A program made the translations under genes and the position numbers. Below the pieces are notes generated by a model. The model saw only the letters and a program-made list of their open reading frames with translations, was not told the origin of the DNA and made no database searches. DNA of 64,000 bases from Methanosaeta sp. PtaB.Bin039 (lineage in GTDB: Archaea; Halobacteriota; Methanosarcinia; Methanotrichales; Methanotrichaceae), in assembly GCA_002067795.1 (NCBI GenBank), contig MVQI01000020.1, positions 1 through 64,000 of the forward strand. The letters are read 5' to 3'. Every line of letters starts with the position of its first letter. Within the stretch, counting starts at the first letter, position 1. This document shows positions 33,115 through 41,210 of the stretch, piece after piece.

Positions 33115-36100
33115 TTGTGCCCAGGCGTCCAGAGATAAAGAAGGTCCTGCTTATCGGTTCAGGCCCGATCCAGATAGGTCAGGCTGCGGAGTTCGACTTC
33201 TCCGGGTCTCAGGCATGCAAGTCGCTGCAGGAGGAGGGCGTATCAGTCGTCCTTGTAAACTCCAATCCTGCCACCATCATGACCGATCCGGAGATGGCAG
33301 AGAAAGTCTATATCGAACCGCTGGTTCCCGAGATCGTGGCCAAGATCATAGAGAAGGAGCGGCCAGACGGAATCATCGCGGGTATCGGTGGGCAGACCGG
33401 CCTGAACATCACCAGCGAGCTGGCGGAGATGGGGGTTTTAGAGAGGTTCGGAGTGGAGGTGCTTGGCACCAAGGTTGGATCGATCGAGGAGTCGGAGGAC
33501 AGGGAACTCTTCAAGAAGGCAATGGAGCGGGTTGGCGAGCCAGTCCCCCGGTCGGTCGCGATAAATAGACTGGAAGAGGCGGAAGCAGCCATTGCCGAGC
33601 TCGGCCTGCCTCTGATCGTCAGGCCTGCCTATACCCTGGGAGGCAGCGGAGGTGGAGTTGCCCGCAGCCGTGAAGAGCTCCTCTCGATCTGCGATATCGG
33701 GCTAAAACGGTCCCGCATAAGCCAGGTGCTGCTGGAGGAGAGCGTGATTGGCTGGACCGAGGTTGAGTACGAGGTGATGAGGGACTGCCGCAATACGTGC
33801 ATCACCATCTGCAACATGGAGAATATGGACCCAATGGGCATCCATACCGGCGAGTCGATAGTTGCAACGCCGATTCAGACCCTCTCAGATCAAGAGGTGC
33901 AGATGCTGCGCTCGGCAGCTATCAATATAATCCGGGCCCTGGGGATCGAGGGTGGCTGCAATATCCAGTTCGCTGTCAAGGACGGGGATTACCGGGTGAT
34001 AGAGGTAAACCCCCGGGTCTCCCGCTCATCAGCCCTGGCATCGAAGGCGACCGGCTACCCGATCGCCAGGGTGACAGCAAAGATCGCAATCGGGATGACA
34101 CTGGACGAGATCCGAAACGACGTGACCCACGAGACCCCCGCCTCCTTCGAGCCGACCGTGGACTACGTTGTCATCAAGATACCGCGCTGGCCCTTCGACA
34201 AGTTCGTAAAGGCTGACAGAACGCTAACCACCGCCATGAAGTCGACGGGGGAGGTCATGGCAATCGGACGCAGCTATGAAGAGGCTCTGATGAAGGCTGT
34301 GCGCTCACTGGACATAGATGCCGACCTCGGATTCGCCGGCAAATATACCACCTGGTCTGATGAGGAGGTCAGAGAGCTGCTTATCAGGCCCAGCGACGAG
34401 CGGCTGTTCGCCATATACCAGGCGCTGCGGCGCGGCTTTTCGATAGAGGAGATATCCCGGCTGACGATGATCGGTCCTTACTTCATCGAGCGCATCGGAA
34501 ACATCATCGCCATGGAGGACGAGATCTCAGAAGGCCTGACACCCGACCGGCTCCGCCGGGCCAAGCGCATGGCATTTCTAGATAGCCGCATAGCAATGCT
34601 CGCGAGAGAGACGGAGGAAGAGGTAACCGACCTGCGCAGGTCTCTGGGCATAATCCCGACCTACAAGATGGTGGACACCTGTGCTGCCGAATTTGCCGCG
34701 GCCACGCCATATTACTACTCCTCCTACGAGGATGAGTGCGAGCTGGTACCTACTGAAAATAGGAAGGTCCTGATCCTGGGATCTGGCCCGATACGCATCG
34801 GGCAGGGAATAGAGTTCGATTATTGCACGGTGCATGCGGTGACTGCTCTGCGGGAGCAGGGCATAGAGGCCCATATAATCAACAACAACCCCGAGACGGT
34901 CTCAACCGATTACGACACTTCGGACAAGCTGTTCTTCGAGCCGGTTACACTCGAGGACGTGATGAACGTGATCGAGAAGGAGAACTACTGGGGTGTCATG
35001 GTCCAGTTCGGAGGCCAGACAGCGGTAAACCTCGCGGTGCCTCTGGAAAAGGAGATCAGGCGGCGTGGGCTATCCACCAGCATCTTGGGAACCAGCCCTG
35101 ACAGCATGGACATGGCCGAGGACCGGGAGAGGTTCAACCGCCTGATGAACGACCTGGGCATCCCTCAGCCAAAGGCAGGCATCGCATTTTCCCCGTCGGA
35201 GGCAAAGGATGTGGCCAGAGGGATCGGCTATCCCGTGCTGGTGCGCCCATCATACGTCCTGGGAGGCCGGGCCATGGAGATAGTCTACGACGAGGCCGGC
35301 CTCGAGGTCTATATGCGGGAGGCGGTGCGGGTCTCCAGGGAGCACCCGGTTCTGATAGACGACTTCCTTCAAAACGCCGTCGAGATCGATGTGGATGCGG
35401 TCTGCGACGGCCGTGACGTCCTGATCGGCGCAATCATGGAGCATATAGAGGAAGCGGGGATTCATTCCGGAGATAGCGCTTGCATCATACCCCCGCAGAC
35501 GCTGCCTGAGGTCGTGCTGGACACAGTGCGGGAGTATGTGAAGAAGATCGCCATTGGCCTGGGCGTCAAGGGCATAGTGAACCTGCAGATGGCCTATAAG
35601 GATGGCGTCGTCTACGTGCTCGAGGCAAATCCGCGATCCAGCAGGACAATTCCGTTCGTCTCCAAAGCAGTGGGCATTCCGCTGGCAAAGGTGGCTGCCA
35701 GGGTAATGGTTGGAATGACCCTCGCAGATATGGGGCTCACATATGAACCAAAGGTGCCCTACGTGGCCATTAAAGAGGTACTGCTGCCGTTCGACAAGCT
35801 GCCAGGCGCCGACGTCCTGCTGGGGCCTGAGATGCGTTCCACGGGCGAGGTCATGGGCATAGACTATAACGCCGGCCTATCGTTCTTCAAGGCGGAGCTT
35901 TCGGCAGACAACCGCTTGCCTCTGGAGGGTGTGGTCTTCATATCGGTAAGGGATGAGGACAAGGCGGAGATGGCTGGAATTGCGCGCAAGCTGGCGGCGG
36001 CGGGCTTGAGCATACTTGCCACCGACGCCACATCGGATTACCTGAGGAGCCAGAGGATTCCCGTTGTGCGGGTGCGCAAGATCTACAACGGCAGCCCAAA

Positions 36101-36335
36101 CGTCCTGGACTTCATGCGGCTTGGGGAGGTCAAGCTGATCATCAACACCCCGACCTCCAAGCAGGCGGTCAAGGACGGCTCCCAGATTCGGCGGGCTGCG
36201 GTGGACTACCACGTGCCGTATATAACCACGGTACAGGCTGCCAGAGCAGCTGCCCAGGCAATCGAGCGGGCCAGGGCTGGCCAGATCACGATAAAGGCAC
36301 TGGACGAGTACCACAAAGAGGTAATGAGGAACTAA
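33111..36335 (+). CDS. carB: Carbamoyl-phosphate synthase large subunit
   Basis: 1074 residues, normal length. The two homologous ATP-grasp halves start at KVLLIGSGPIQIGQAAEFD and KVLILGSGPIRIGQGIEFD (about residue 555). Each contains the RPAYTLGGSGGG or RPSYVLGGRAME ATP loop and the metal-binding EVNPRVSRSSAL or EANPRSSRTIPF site. The C-terminal MGS-like domain (from about 930) is the allosteric region. It makes carbamoyl phosphate from bicarbonate, ammonia and two ATP. It is a single-chain enzyme, not split as in some archaea. Confidence 0.98.
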   Translation: MIVPRRPEIKKVLLIGSGPIQIGQAAEFDFSGSQACKSLQEEGVSVVLVNSNPATIMTDPEMAEKVYIEPLVPEIVAKIIEKERPDGIIAGIGGQTGLNITSELAEMGVLERFGVEVLGTKVGSIEESEDRELFKKAMERVGEPVPRSVAINRLEEAEAAIAELGLPLIVRPAYTLGGSGGGVARSREELLSICDIGLKRSRISQVLLEESVIGWTEVEYEVMRDCRNTCITICNMENMDPMGIHTGESIVATPIQTLSDQEVQMLRSAAINIIRALGIEGGCNIQFAVKDGDYRVIEVNPRVSRSSALASKATGYPIARVTAKIAIGMTLDEIRNDVTHETPASFEPTVDYVVIKIPRWPFDKFVKADRTLTTAMKSTGEVMAIGRSYEEALMKAVRSLDIDADLGFAGKYTTWSDEEVRELLIRPSDERLFAIYQALRRGFSIEEISRLTMIGPYFIERIGNIIAMEDEISEGLTPDRLRRAKRMAFLDSRIAMLARETEEEVTDLRRSLGIIPTYKMVDTCAAEFAAATPYYYSSYEDECELVPTENRKVLILGSGPIRIGQGIEFDYCTVHAVTALREQGIEAHIINNNPETVSTDYDTSDKLFFEPVTLEDVMNVIEKENYWGVMVQFGGQTAVNLAVPLEKEIRRRGLSTSILGTSPDSMDMAEDRERFNRLMNDLGIPQPKAGIAFSPSEAKDVARGIGYPVLVRPSYVLGGRAMEIVYDEAGLEVYMREAVRVSREHPVLIDDFLQNAVEIDVDAVCDGRDVLIGAIMEHIEEAGIHSGDSACIIPPQTLPEVVLDTVREYVKKIAIGLGVKGIVNLQMAYKDGVVYVLEANPRSSRTIPFVSKAVGIPLAKVAARVMVGMTLADMGLTYEPKVPYVAIKEVLLPFDKLPGADVLLGPEMRSTGEVMGIDYNAGLSFFKAELSADNRLPLEGVVFISVRDEDKAEMAGIARKLAAAGLSILATDATSDYLRSQRIPVVRVRKIYNGSPNVLDFMRLGEVKLIINTPTSKQAVKDGSQIRRAAVDYHVPYITTVQAARAAAQAIERARAGQITIKALDEYHKEVMRN

Positions 36336-36407
36336 AAAAAGCCGTGGCCCATCTGCGGTTCCCTGGGGGACCGTGCCGTCCCTTCAGGGCCCGGGCCTAA
36401 CCGAAGG

Positions 36408-36416
36408 ATTTATTAG
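36408..36416 (+). promoter_or_regulatory. TATA box for tRNA-Val/tRNA-Phe
   Basis: GATTTATTA lies about 30 bp upstream of the first tRNA nucleotide. The two tRNA genes are 9 bp apart and are probably transcribed together from here. Confidence 0.55.
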
Positions 36417-36441
36417 CCACCAGTACTTCTTGGGAAGTCGC

Positions 36442-36515
36442 GGGCTCGTGGTCTAGCTGGTTATGACGTCGCCTTGACATGGCGGAGGTCATGCGTTCGA
36501 ATCGCATCGAGCCCA
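36442..36515 (+). tRNA. tRNA-Val (GAC)
   Basis: 74 nt. Acceptor GGGCTCG pairs with CGAGCCC. Anticodon loop TTGACAT gives anticodon GAC. The T loop is TTCGAAT. No intron and no encoded CCA. Confidence 0.95.
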
Positions 36516-36524
36516 CTTCCGTGC

Positions 36525-36598
36525 GCCCAGGTAGCTCAGTTCGGGAGAGCGTCAGACTGAAGATCTGAATGTCCCCGGTTCAAATCCGGGTCTGGGCA
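36525..36598 (+). tRNA. tRNA-Phe (GAA)
   Basis: 74 nt. Acceptor GCCCAGG pairs with TCTGGGC including one G-U. Anticodon stem TCAGA/TCTGA with loop CTGAAGA, anticodon GAA. T arm CCCGG-TTCAAAT-CCGGG is perfect. No intron. Confidence 0.95.
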
Positions 36599-36946
36599 CT
36601 TATTTTCCTGTAAGCAATATGCGCTTCATGGCGTCTTAATGTCGAAGGAACGGTCAGGGTCGATCTATTATCTTCCTCGATTTCATAAGTTGATAAAACT
36701 CATAACAATTCCGACCTGCAATGGTCATATCGGGTCGGATCGAGTTCGATCCAGCTGATGACTTTCTACAATATAGCTGAATTATTAGGAATTAGCTTCC
36801 TATCTGTGGTATAGCTGCATATATGATTTATATAACATGTTAAAACAATGATGCCGTCAGGTTCAGGAGTTCTGCTGCAAATGCCCGATGACCGATAGAA
36901 GAACACAAATTAATCGAGCCTGTAATAAGCTATTTATCTTCGGCAA
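36599..36946. other. AT-rich intergenic region
   Basis: About 350 bp, clearly richer in A and T than the genes around it. No gene seen. A TATATAACATGTTAAAA-like tract near 36825 and a proper TATA box at 36929-36938 are the notable elements. Confidence 0.45.
36929..36938 (+). promoter_or_regulatory. TATA box for small secreted protein gene
   Basis: GCTATTTATC is placed so that transcription would start near 36960. The second or third in-frame ATG (36956, 36962) would then be a leaderless start, rather than the first ATG at 36947. Confidence 0.5.
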
Positions 36947-37483
36947 ATGTATCAAATGATTATGTGCAATAGATTTGGCGTGCAGTGCCACCCTCGTCGA
37001 TTTTTTATTTTAACCAATCTTATATTTATATTAATGGCAACGGTTGTGGCATGCTTTGGGGCAGCCCAGGCCGAGGAGAGTCCGGGCCAGCCCTTGGTCT
37101 CGAAGGAGGATGCTGCCCAGATGATCATGGAGACTGTTGTCAAGAACCTGACCGAAAGCTCAGACCTGAAGATGGGCCTGCGAGTCAATCAGTTTCCTGA
37201 GCTGCTGGATGCAGGCACGAGGGTAGGTGAGGCAAACGAAGTCGATACGATGCCTTCTGAAGTCCTGGTTTGCCGAAATGCCAGCTGGCTGTTCTTCCTG
37301 GACCTTGCTCCTGATGCACATTTTGGCCATCCGGTTATCATCGCTGCGATCGACGCCGTGAGCGGAGATATCCAGACCATGGATGCCCAATGGTGGCCGG
37401 TCCTGATGAGGCCGGTATTCGATGATGTGGCCCAAAGGCAAGATCCTGATACGATAATCTTTGAAAAGGAGCCCGAACTGTAG
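36947..37483 (+). CDS. Secreted protein homologous to N-terminal domain of the adjacent peptidase
   Basis: 178 residues from ATG 36947; starts at 36956 or 36962 are equally possible and the TATA position favours 36962. A signal peptide or anchor (hydrophobic run FFILTNLIFILMATVVACF) precedes the mature part. The mature part lines up with residues about 65-195 of the downstream C13-type peptidase: EDAAQMIMETVV against EDAAAQLVQDAVV, NASWLFFLDLAPDAHFGHPV against NPSWLFMIDEMPGAHFAHPV, and QWWPVL against DWWPKV. It is therefore a free-standing copy of that propeptide-like domain. A role as inhibitor, chaperone or substrate-binding partner of the peptidase is inference. Confidence 0.8.
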   Translation: MYQMIMCNRFGVQCHPRRFFILTNLIFILMATVVACFGAAQAEESPGQPLVSKEDAAQMIMETVVKNLTESSDLKMGLRVNQFPELLDAGTRVGEANEVDTMPSEVLVCRNASWLFFLDLAPDAHFGHPVIIAAIDAVSGDIQTMDAQWWPVLMRPVFDDVAQRQDPDTIIFEKEPEL

Positions 37484-37599
37484 GAGAGTGCGAAAGGATT
37501 GGGAGTAGGTGAAATCCGGGCCTGTTCGATCCGATCTGTCCCCGCGCCGGAGTGACACCTGCCTCCGTTAATGAGATCCGAGATAATGAGGGATTGACG

Positions 37600-39465
37600 A
37601 TGAGGTTAATGGTATCTCCAATTGTTTTTCCTGCTAAAGTCCAGGTGGCGATCTGCTTGATGCTGATCTGCCTGGCTGGATCATCCCTGGGGGCTTTTCC
37701 AGGAGAAATGGCAAAGTTAGATACAAGTCGGACAGCAGGCGCCATCGCGTCTGGCCAGATACCTGAAAGGGCGGAACTCCTTCAGATCCCTTCGGCAATA
37801 AATGAGGATGCTGCTGCCCAGCTGGTTCAAGATGCCGTTGTTGCTCCGATCCTCCAAAATATTGACCCGAGCAAGGGTATCAGGGTGCTGCAGCACGATA
37901 AGATCCTGGCTAAAGGCGCAGTAGTGGAGCCGGCAATCACATTGCCGGGCCAGCGATCCAAGAGGATGGTGGCTCAGAACCCAAGCTGGCTGTTCATGAT
38001 AGACGAGATGCCGGGAGCGCACTTTGCCCACCCGGTCAGGCTGGTCTTGGTGGATGCCAGTACAGGAGCGAGGCAGGAGATTGAGACCGATTGGTGGCCA
38101 AAGGTGAACGATGTCCAGCTCTTCGATAAGGAGGCTTTGCGAACCGATCCGGCGCTCACAACATTTTACCGCGAGCCTTCAGCCGAGGTCAAGGTAAGCG
38201 CCGCGTCCGGTCTTCTCGAATGGCCGGGCGGCATTCAGCCGGTGATCAATTGCGATATCTGGGCGGTCCTGGTCTGCGGGTACGACGACCTGCCCGACTC
38301 CTTCGACGACGACACCAACGGGATGTACAGCGTGCTAAGGAGCCTGGGCGTTCCTGACGACCATATATTCTATGTCAGTCCTCATGCGAGCCATGCTGGC
38401 GTGGACCGACCAACCAGCAGAAGCAATGTTCTCTGGGCGATCAATGAGGTTGCGTCCAGGTCGGATGTAAAGGACAAGGTTCTCTTCCTGTATAGCTCGC
38501 ACGGCAACGTAAACTTCGTTTCCTGCGTACCTGGAAGCCCGGACGGCGGCTCGATTACGGCCGATGAGATGGACAGCTGGTTGGACGCGATCAGCTGCAA
38601 AGAGATGACCATCATCATCGAGGCGTGTCACAGTGGGAGCTTCATCGGTAAATATAAAGACGGAACCTATGTGGCTGCGGAGAATGAGCTGACCGGTGAC
38701 GGTGAGAACAACCGCATTGTGTTCACATCAGCTTCCAGCGACACATCATCCTGGCCGGATGTGGACGGGGATTCCGATCCCAATCCATCGGACACGGGAA
38801 GCGAGAGCATTTACGGGTATATAATGGCCTTTGGCGTCGCCTCTGCAGATACTGATGGCAACGGGCGGATCTCTTTTGGCGAGGCATATCAGTACGCCTG
38901 GGACAACGACGTAACTCGCATTCTCGACTGGAACATGCCCCAGATGATTGCCGCAGGACTAAAAGCGGCGAATGTCTACCACCAGTGCCTGCAGAACGAG
39001 TGCTACCCGAACCTCCCAAGCCCAGTTCTGACCCTTGTCGGCAAGGAGGATTACACGACCAGCAGCGGAGAGTTCACCAGATATAAACTCTCTGTGACCA
39101 ACTGGAATGCCTACCCTTCGGAGCTGTTTCAGTCTGCGCCGGATCTGCCACCCTGCGGCCTGAATGCCGAGTCGTCCAGGACGTGGGTGGATATCTACGA
39201 TCAAAAGAAGATTCGCCTCTACGGATTTTGCGCTCTTGGAACCGCGTCGGATCTGCAGAGCCTGTGGTTTGCGGTAAAGAAGGGAGAGACACCACCTCAG
39301 GGGGTCTATATTGTGATGAAGGATCGGAGGTGCAACCAGGACTACACCTCAAATAAGGTGACCATTGAGCCCAAGACCCTTGCGGTCTCGCCCATCAAGG
39401 CGAGAACCCTGATTGAGGCGCCGGCAAAGGCCATGGAGACGATGAAATATATTTCCACATCCTAA
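37600..39465 (+). CDS. Secreted legumain-like C13 (caspase-fold) cysteine peptidase
   Basis: 621 residues from ATG 37600 with GAGGG nearby; a frame start at 37552 would hide the signal peptide (MRLMVSPIVF...GAFPGE). After an N-terminal domain shared with the preceding gene (about 65-195) comes a caspase-fold domain (about 215-450). WAVLVCGYDDLPDSFDDDTNGMY opens it; catalytic His301 lies in LYSSHG and Cys343 in IIEACHSGSF, the clan CD arrangement of peptidase family C13. A calcium-loop-like DTDGNGRISFGEAY follows near 425. The C-terminal 170 residues are unassigned. Legumains cleave after Asn; specificity here is unknown. Acts outside the cell. Confidence 0.9.
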   Translation: MRLMVSPIVFPAKVQVAICLMLICLAGSSLGAFPGEMAKLDTSRTAGAIASGQIPERAELLQIPSAINEDAAAQLVQDAVVAPILQNIDPSKGIRVLQHDKILAKGAVVEPAITLPGQRSKRMVAQNPSWLFMIDEMPGAHFAHPVRLVLVDASTGARQEIETDWWPKVNDVQLFDKEALRTDPALTTFYREPSAEVKVSAASGLLEWPGGIQPVINCDIWAVLVCGYDDLPDSFDDDTNGMYSVLRSLGVPDDHIFYVSPHASHAGVDRPTSRSNVLWAINEVASRSDVKDKVLFLYSSHGNVNFVSCVPGSPDGGSITADEMDSWLDAISCKEMTIIIEACHSGSFIGKYKDGTYVAAENELTGDGENNRIVFTSASSDTSSWPDVDGDSDPNPSDTGSESIYGYIMAFGVASADTDGNGRISFGEAYQYAWDNDVTRILDWNMPQMIAAGLKAANVYHQCLQNECYPNLPSPVLTLVGKEDYTTSSGEFTRYKLSVTNWNAYPSELFQSAPDLPPCGLNAESSRTWVDIYDQKKIRLYGFCALGTASDLQSLWFAVKKGETPPQGVYIVMKDRRCNQDYTSNKVTIEPKTLAVSPIKARTLIEAPAKAMETMKYISTS

Positions 39466-39507
39466 AAGAGGTATATCTTTGCAGCCGGCCTGTTAGGATG
39501 TGGAAAT
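39451..39507. repeat. 15-bp perfect inverted repeat at end of peptidase gene
   Basis: ATTTCCACATCCTAA (39451-39465) includes the stop codon and is matched by TTAGGATGTGGAAAT (39493-39507), 27 bp away. The RNA would form a 15-bp stem. There is no T run directly after it, so RNA stability or processing is as likely as termination. Confidence 0.75.
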
Positions 39508-39786
39508 CATGAGCCTTTCTGGCCGAAAGAGGAAGCCCGCGAAGATCAGACGCAAATATCGCGGGCCAACAAATTTTTCTAAAAAGTAGCATCGCAAACA
39601 TATCTCATAAAGCCCATTTCCCGCACCCCCATGCTCTGCAACGCGTTTTGCCGGTTATCAGTATCGGTTATCTGGAGCAGTCAGGCGGCCGGTCTTTCTG
39701 GCATAACAACTCTTGAAAGAGTTCAACAGGCATTTAATATAATTTAAACTTATGTTTTAACATCTCTCGATGGAGTGGTGCCGACA
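39508..39786. other. Gene-free convergent spacer
   Basis: Together with the inverted repeat this makes a gap of about 320 bp between convergent genes. No gene or RNA recognised; the right part is AT-rich. Confidence 0.4.
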
Positions 39787-40104
39787 TCAGCCTGAGATAT
39801 AGTGAATCGTGTACACCATGAGGCATCCCAGAGTCATGAACATGGTCACAGCCATCAGAACTCTCGACCATAATGCGATATCTTCTGCCTTAAGTGTCCT
39901 TCTTATGCTCTCCGAGCCAGCCAGGAGAAGCGAGGAGGTCACGAAAAGAGCCGCGGCCAGAGCGCTCACCGAGAGCCAATGGTGACCCGTCACAGCGACC
40001 AGCAGCCCCCTAAGATCCGCAGATAACTCGTGGGCAATGATTGTGCAGCCGGTCGTGAATATTGTGAATGCGGCTGAAGCCAAGAATGTCGCTGGCTCTC
40101 TCAT
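39787..40104 (-). CDS. Small membrane protein of unknown function
   Basis: 105 residues with three predicted membrane helices (about 5-27, 43-65, 82-103) and little else. Start at 40104, one base after the stop of the larger membrane protein upstream, so the two are probably co-translated. His at 25, 41, 42 and 101 could bind metal or haem, but that is speculative. No family recognised. Confidence 0.7.
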   Translation of the reverse strand: MREPATFLASAAFTIFTTGCTIIAHELSADLRGLLVAVTGHHWLSVSALAAALFVTSSLLLAGSESIRRTLKAEDIALWSRVLMAVTMFMTLGCLMVYTIHYISG

Positions 40105-40105
40105 C

Positions 40106-41038
40106 TCAGGCCTCCAAACCCGTATTTCCGGCTTTGGAAACGATCGCCCCCATCAAGAACATCAGAAGGACCAAGAGGAGCGCCATGCAGGCGATCTCGG
40201 CGATGGCGCGCCGGTACCTCCGATCGCCAGCGAAACGATCGTCATCCAGATAATAGATGGTGAGAGATAGTGAAAGGGCTATGATCGGCAGGAATATGAA
40301 GACATGCTCCTTAGCCTCCATCAGGATCTGATGCGCCCATGGATATCCCCCGGCCAGGATCGCAGGCTTCACATTCGAACCGTAGTCAGTCAGGTAGTTG
40401 TAGCCTCCGGCGATCCAGCAGCCTGCTATAACGAGGAGGGAAGCCGCGAAGCTGGCGATTCTGGCGCGGCCAAGTCCCATCTCCGTTGGATACATAGTTT
40501 CCAGAATGATCCAGACGAAGGCCAGAGCTGCCAGTCCTCCAGAGATCGAATGCGCCAGGACCAGGTATTTCGTCTCAGACAGCACCCCGATGTGCAGGCC
40601 CCAGGCAGAATCGATTACCAGGATTGCGGGCAGGAGATACCCCAGCACCATGTGCAGCCCTCTATATGCGGTACGATCTTTCTTGACAAGGCTTGGCACA
40701 ATCTGAAGGACCATCCCGATAAGTATGATCAAGCCCAGCCTTCCGTGTACCGACGATAATATGGGATCTGCATGCTGCAACCTGATCCAAATACCGTAGA
40801 TGATCGATCCCAATACGAATGCTCCAAGGGATACGCCGATTCTCCTGTGGAGCCAGAAGACATCTGTTGAGCTCCCTTTTATCCTTCCCTTAAGCATAGC
40901 GCCGGTTGCTGATGCATAGATTGCAAGCGCTAGGGCGATTACGGCTACGATTGCGTGGACTGTCCAGCTCTGATGATAGATCGCAGCAATGCCGCTGATG
41001 ACAAGGAGCAACGCCAGACCTGCTATTATATCCGGCAT
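40106..41038 (-). CDS. Multi-pass membrane protein, cytochrome b561-like
   Basis: 310 residues, about eight membrane helices. The first half has several His on helices in a b561-like pattern: TVHAIVAVIALALAIYA, FWLHRRIGVSLGAF, SVHGRLGLIILIGMVLQIV and GLHMVLGYLLPAIL. The H-x2-G/LG contexts resemble haem-b ligand helices of cytochrome b561 and related DUF4079-type proteins. The second half adds His in LAHSISGG and KEHVFIF. A transmembrane electron-transfer role is plausible but not proven. It lies between a small membrane protein and a copper-type ATPase on the same strand. Confidence 0.65.
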   Translation of the reverse strand: MPDIIAGLALLLVISGIAAIYHQSWTVHAIVAVIALALAIYASATGAMLKGRIKGSSTDVFWLHRRIGVSLGAFVLGSIIYGIWIRLQHADPILSSVHGRLGLIILIGMVLQIVPSLVKKDRTAYRGLHMVLGYLLPAILVIDSAWGLHIGVLSETKYLVLAHSISGGLAALAFVWIILETMYPTEMGLGRARIASFAASLLVIAGCWIAGGYNYLTDYGSNVKPAILAGGYPWAHQILMEAKEHVFIFLPIIALSLSLTIYYLDDDRFAGDRRYRRAIAEIACMALLLVLLMFLMGAIVSKAGNTGLEA

Positions 41039-41210
41039 TTCCCGTCCGGGATTCGTCTTTCTGGATATTTCGGATCCGCCCCTGATGTCGGTATGCTTCT
41101 TCCTCGGCGCGGTTTCATAATCGCATCACGACTTGCTCCACCATTGCAGGTCAATGAAGTCTTGAGGAGGTCACCTTGCGCCAACCCTTCACGATTCTTT
41201 TGGCCAATAA

